A stretch of DNA of 64,000 bases from Conexibacter sp. DBS9H8 (GTDB taxonomy: Bacteria; Actinomycetota; Thermoleophilia; Solirubrobacterales; Solirubrobacteraceae): assembly GCF_023330685.1 (NCBI RefSeq), contig NZ_CP097128.1, positions 2,666,001 through 2,730,000 of the forward strand, given 5' to 3'. A model generated the notes under the pieces. That model was not told where the DNA came from. It was given only the letters and a program-made list of their open reading frames with translations, and did no database searches. Every line of letters starts with the position of its first letter. Position 1 is the first letter of the stretch. Of the stretch, positions 61,242-64,000 are shown piece by piece. Made by a program: the position numbers and the translations under genes.

Positions 61242-62710
61242 TTGAACGCCTCCGCGGGGTTGGCCACGAGGTTGGTCGGCAGCGGCTGGCTGGTGCAGCG
61301 AACGTCGGGCCGGAAGTCGGCGGCGGTCAGGTCACCGACCCACTGAGGCGCGATCCCCTGGAGCGAGCTGTTGGCGCTGCTCGTTCCCGAGAGCGCCCCA
61401 AACAGCTGCCCGACTCCGGGGAGGGAGCCGAGCGCCGTCGGAGGCAGGGTGCCCGTCCCGAGTCCGCCGAGCACACGCAGGTACGGGCCGTTGGCGTCAA
61501 AGTTGCCGCTCGCTCCGGCAAGGTTCGGAAGCATATGGACAAGATCCTTCCACACCGGGTCGTGGGTGGAGAGGGCACCGTCCTGCACCTGCTCTTCAAG
61601 CAGCGGGGTGACCCGATCGGCGAGGCACGCGGCGGCGGCCTGGGCCGGCGGGAAGAGGCCGGCGAGCTCCGTCGTCGCGGACGGGAAGCGGGTGAGGAGG
61701 GTTCGCAGGGTCGCGAGCAGCCGTCCTCGACGTTGCGGGCTGATCACCGCGTTGACGGCGGCGACCTGCCGGGAGAGCGTGGCGATGATCGGCGGGCTCT
61801 CCCGCAGGGACGGGGTGAGGGCGACGCTGAGCCTGGCGAGCGGGTCAAGGGAGCGGTTGAGGGCGCTCAGTGACGCAGGGGCGGTCGCGAGTACACCGTC
61901 GACGCCGCTGATGCTGCGGCCGATGGCGTCGTCCTCGCCGGCAAGGGTGCCGGCGACCGTGTCGAGACGGCTGACGAGAGACGCGAGCTGAGCGCGATGC
62001 GCGGCGAGCGTTCCGGTGACGTCGGCCGTGGAGCTGAGCAGGGTCTGGACGTCCCCGGCGTGGGTGCCCGTGAGGGACTCGCTGACGAGGGCGGCGTCTT
62101 TGAGGTCCGGGGTGAGCGCCGGGATCGCCCGCTTGAGCGCCGCCGCCCCGCCGGTGGACTCGGGTTGCCCGGGACGGGGGGAGAAGGCGATGTTGGCCGT
62201 GTCGAGCAGGTTCTGCAAGCTCGACCGCGCGGCTGCGTCGAAGGTCGACAGCAGCTGGAAGAATTGGACGGGGGTGGCCGTATGGGTTTCTGAGATCGTG
62301 AACCCCTCCGGGGCGACCGGTGCCGACGGGCTCCCCGGCTCCAGCAGCAGGTAGTAGCTACCTTCGAGGAACAGGCGGTCCCGGATCGTCACGGTCGCGT
62401 CCCGGTGCAGCGGCAGCGCGCTCGGCTCGAGCGTGAAGGCGATCCGCGTGGCGTTGCCGTCGGCGCTGACGCCGGTCACCTGGCCGACGTTGATGCCCGC
62501 GATTCGCACCGGTGAGCCGGAGCGAACGTTGACGCTGTTGGAGACGATCGCGTAATCGGTGTAGCTGGATCCGACGAACGGCAGCTTGTGCGTGAAGGCG
62601 TAGTAGGTGACGAGCACGGGGACGATGATCATCACGACGGCGATCGCGAACGGCGACACGCCGCGGCGACGTCCGCCTGTCCTGTGGCGTATGCGGATCG
62701 ACGGGCTCAC
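61238..62710 (-). CDS. MCE-family lipid-transfer protein
   Basis: 490 residues. GTG 62710 overlaps the upstream mce stop (GTGA); the frame runs a little further upstream without support. A basic N-terminus (RIRHRTGGRRRG) precedes the helix FAIAVVMIIVPVLVTYYAF. MCE domain: YTDYAIVSNSVNVRSGSPVR, IAGINVGQVTGVSADGN and FLEGSYYLLLEPGSPS. Helical needle region about 150-400, then LVHMLPNLAGASGNFDANGP and a final paired-cysteine end (VRCTSQPL). Co-transcribed with its neighbours. Confidence 0.92.
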   Translation of the reverse strand: MSPSIRIRHRTGGRRRGVSPFAIAVVMIIVPVLVTYYAFTHKLPFVGSSYTDYAIVSNSVNVRSGSPVRIAGINVGQVTGVSADGNATRIAFTLEPSALPLHRDATVTIRDRLFLEGSYYLLLEPGSPSAPVAPEGFTISETHTATPVQFFQLLSTFDAAARSSLQNLLDTANIAFSPRPGQPESTGGAAALKRAIPALTPDLKDAALVSESLTGTHAGDVQTLLSSTADVTGTLAAHRAQLASLVSRLDTVAGTLAGEDDAIGRSISGVDGVLATAPASLSALNRSLDPLARLSVALTPSLRESPPIIATLSRQVAAVNAVISPQRRGRLLATLRTLLTRFPSATTELAGLFPPAQAAAACLADRVTPLLEEQVQDGALSTHDPVWKDLVHMLPNLAGASGNFDANGPYLRVLGGLGTGTLPPTALGSLPGVGQLFGALSGTSSANSSLQGIAPQWVGDLTAADFRPDVRCTSQPLPTNLVANPAEAFK

Positions 62711-64000
62711 GGGACGAGACCGGCCTTGACCCCGAGTTGGTAGACGCCGGCCGGCGGTGCCGTGTTGTCGACGGTCGCGGACGTTCGCCCGCTGTAGCTG
62801 AAGGACTGCGTGCCGCTGTAGACCTCGTTTCCGGCCTGGCACTGACCGCCGCCCTCGATCGGGCTGGGATTGATGTGCAGGTCCGCCGACGGCGTCCCGC
62901 TGGCGGACTGGATGAGCTCCGCCGGGTCGATGATGGTGTCGGCACGCAGCCAGTTGCTTGCGGTATTGCCCTCACTGAGCGCGGAGGCGAAGTTTCTCAG
63001 CCACAACCCGACGACGTTGCAGGAGAACTGCGCGCTCGAGACGGTGTTGAGGATCGCGCCGAGCCCGATGAAGGCGGAGGCGCCCGCGGTCCCCAGGTCG
63101 TTGACGCCGAGCACCTGGAACGCCTCGGTGGTGGCCGGGTCGCCAGCGAGGGTCCGTGCCGCCGCCAGGGTCGCCTCGAGCCGGTGGGAGACCGGGGCGA
63201 GCAGGCGCAGGGTCGGCGGTGCCGCGGAGAGGAACTCGTTGAGTCGGCTGGCGGCGATCGGCAGGTCGCGGGCAGCCGGCCGGAGCGCGCGGGTGATCGC
63301 AGCGAGCTGGGCGAGGATCGGCGTCGCGCGGCTGAGGACCGCGGCGCCGACCGTCTCGGTGGGCGGCAGCTGGGCGAGCGTCTGCCCGAGCGCGGGTGTG
63401 TCGAGTGCCCGGGCGGTCGTCGCCCCCTTGGCGAGCAGGTCGGTGAGCGTTGCCGCCTCCGGAGCGAGCGCCCCCGTCGTCGCCGCGAGCCCCTGCAGGA
63501 ACGTCCCGAGCCGGGTCTCGGGCGCCGCCAGGGTGTCGAGGACGCGCTGCAGCGGGGGCAGCAGTTGGGCGGTGGCGACCGTCGCGTCGTTGAGCTGAGC
63601 GCCCCGGCCGGCGAAGGCGTCCCCGAAGGCCTGGGTGACGGCGCGAAGCCCGGCCCGCGTCTTGGGCCCGAACACGTCGAAGGCCTGGGAGATGTCGACG
63701 TAGGGGATGTTGTGGTTGAGCGCCGGGTTGGTGGCGATCCTCAATGTGCCCCCGTCGGGGATCGACCCAACACCGGGCCGACGGTGGCCGGGGAACAGTT
63801 CGATGTACTGGCCGCCGAGCACCGAGGAGAGCCGCACCTGGTAGGTGGTGTCGGCGGGGAGCGGCTCGAGGTTCCGGCTGATCGCCAGCTCGACCTGGGC
63901 GAACGGGTGGCCGTACTGGGCGTCGGCCGGCTCGGGCGTGATCTTCAGGACCTGCCCGACGCGCGCACCGCCGATCCGGACGTCCACGTTCTTGTTGAGC
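62707..64000 (-). CDS. MCE-family lipid-transfer protein, partial
   Basis: At least 430 residues; the N-terminus, including the expected membrane helix, lies beyond the right edge (the frame is still open at 64000, reading LNKNVDVRIGGARVGQVLKI). The MCE domain remainder includes FAQVELAISRNLEPLPADTT and LSSVLGGQYIELFPGHRRPG. The helical needle region contains an unusual number of Gln/Ala/Leu residues, and the C-terminal part has FSCNVVGLWLRNFASALSEG and GGQCQAGNEVYSG, the end typical of one MCE subunit class. It is the most 5' mce gene visible. The yrbE-type permeases would be further right. Confidence 0.9.
   Translation of the reverse strand, partial: LNKNVDVRIGGARVGQVLKITPEPADAQYGHPFAQVELAISRNLEPLPADTTYQVRLSSVLGGQYIELFPGHRRPGVGSIPDGGTLRIATNPALNHNIPYVDISQAFDVFGPKTRAGLRAVTQAFGDAFAGRGAQLNDATVATAQLLPPLQRVLDTLAAPETRLGTFLQGLAATTGALAPEAATLTDLLAKGATTARALDTPALGQTLAQLPPTETVGAAVLSRATPILAQLAAITRALRPAARDLPIAASRLNEFLSAAPPTLRLLAPVSHRLEATLAAARTLAGDPATTEAFQVLGVNDLGTAGASAFIGLGAILNTVSSAQFSCNVVGLWLRNFASALSEGNTASNWLRADTIIDPAELIQSASGTPSADLHINPSPIEGGGQCQAGNEVYSGTQSFSYSGRTSATVDNTAPPAGVYQLGVKAGLVP

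Overview
The window is very GC-rich, densely packed bacterial chromosome with no phage, IS or plasmid genes. It most likely comes from an actinobacterium close to the Thermoleophilia/Solirubrobacterales. That placement is inferred from gene content: a fused F420 gene (fbiC), an mce operon, a LexA box of the Gram-positive type, DipZ, a GTP-type PEP carboxykinase, a DnaQ/UvrC-like fusion and a hydrolase/acyl-CoA synthetase fusion, several resembling mycobacterial proteins. GTG starts and 4-base ATGA/GTGA overlaps are common.

Layout. 0-6.3 kb: an Orn/Lys/Arg decarboxylase-type gene (cut by the left edge), prfB with a programmed +1 frameshift, secA and hpf, in the hpf-secA-prfB order known from other Gram-positives. 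6.5-18.6 kb: ctaG, a secreted phosphoesterase, a degenerate UbiB-like protein, an oxidoreductase, a GAF histidine kinase/LuxR response regulator pair, fbiC, ygfZ and the DnaQ/GIY-YIG nuclease. 18.7-21.5 kb: crotonyl-CoA carboxylase/reductase with a coupled unknown small gene, then an acyl desaturase behind a perfect palindrome. 21.5-24.5 kb: an ECF-type sigma factor with a membrane/low-complexity tail, flanked by two secreted proteins that share a domain. 24.6-31.8 kb: clpS, an MBL hydrolase, ethylmalonyl-CoA-mutase-type mutase, meaB, dipZ and a zinc-type unknown. 31.8-38.7 kb: a putative GxGD intramembrane protease, pckG, a MaoC hydratase, malyl-CoA lyase, an Rrf2 regulator and a CitE-like lyase. 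39-44 kb: membrane proteins and an Fbp-type ABC importer. 44-51 kb: hydrolase/acyl-CoA synthetase fusion, crotonase, acetyltransferase, rnpB, lexA with its SOS box, tRNA-Leu. 51-58.4 kb: acyl-CoA dehydrogenase, LapA, an atypical amidase and an unusual FtsH-like protease with its partner. 58.3-64 kb: the 3' part of an mce operon running off the right edge.

How the genes fit together. ccr, the ethylmalonyl-CoA-type mutase, meaB, a MaoC hydratase, malyl-CoA lyase, a second CitE-type lyase and PEP carboxykinase make up most of an ethylmalonyl-CoA acetate-assimilation route plus exit to gluconeogenesis. Epimerase and a certain methylsuccinyl-CoA dehydrogenase are not seen here. The most unusual items are the membrane-tailed sigma factor with its paralogous secreted neighbours, the presenilin/SPP-like protein, the four-TM FtsH variant with large insertions in its ATPase domain, and a codon-usage island inside the mce operon. 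No CRISPR array or recognisable defence system was seen. No intergenic stretch longer than 300 bases is without a gene or RNA.
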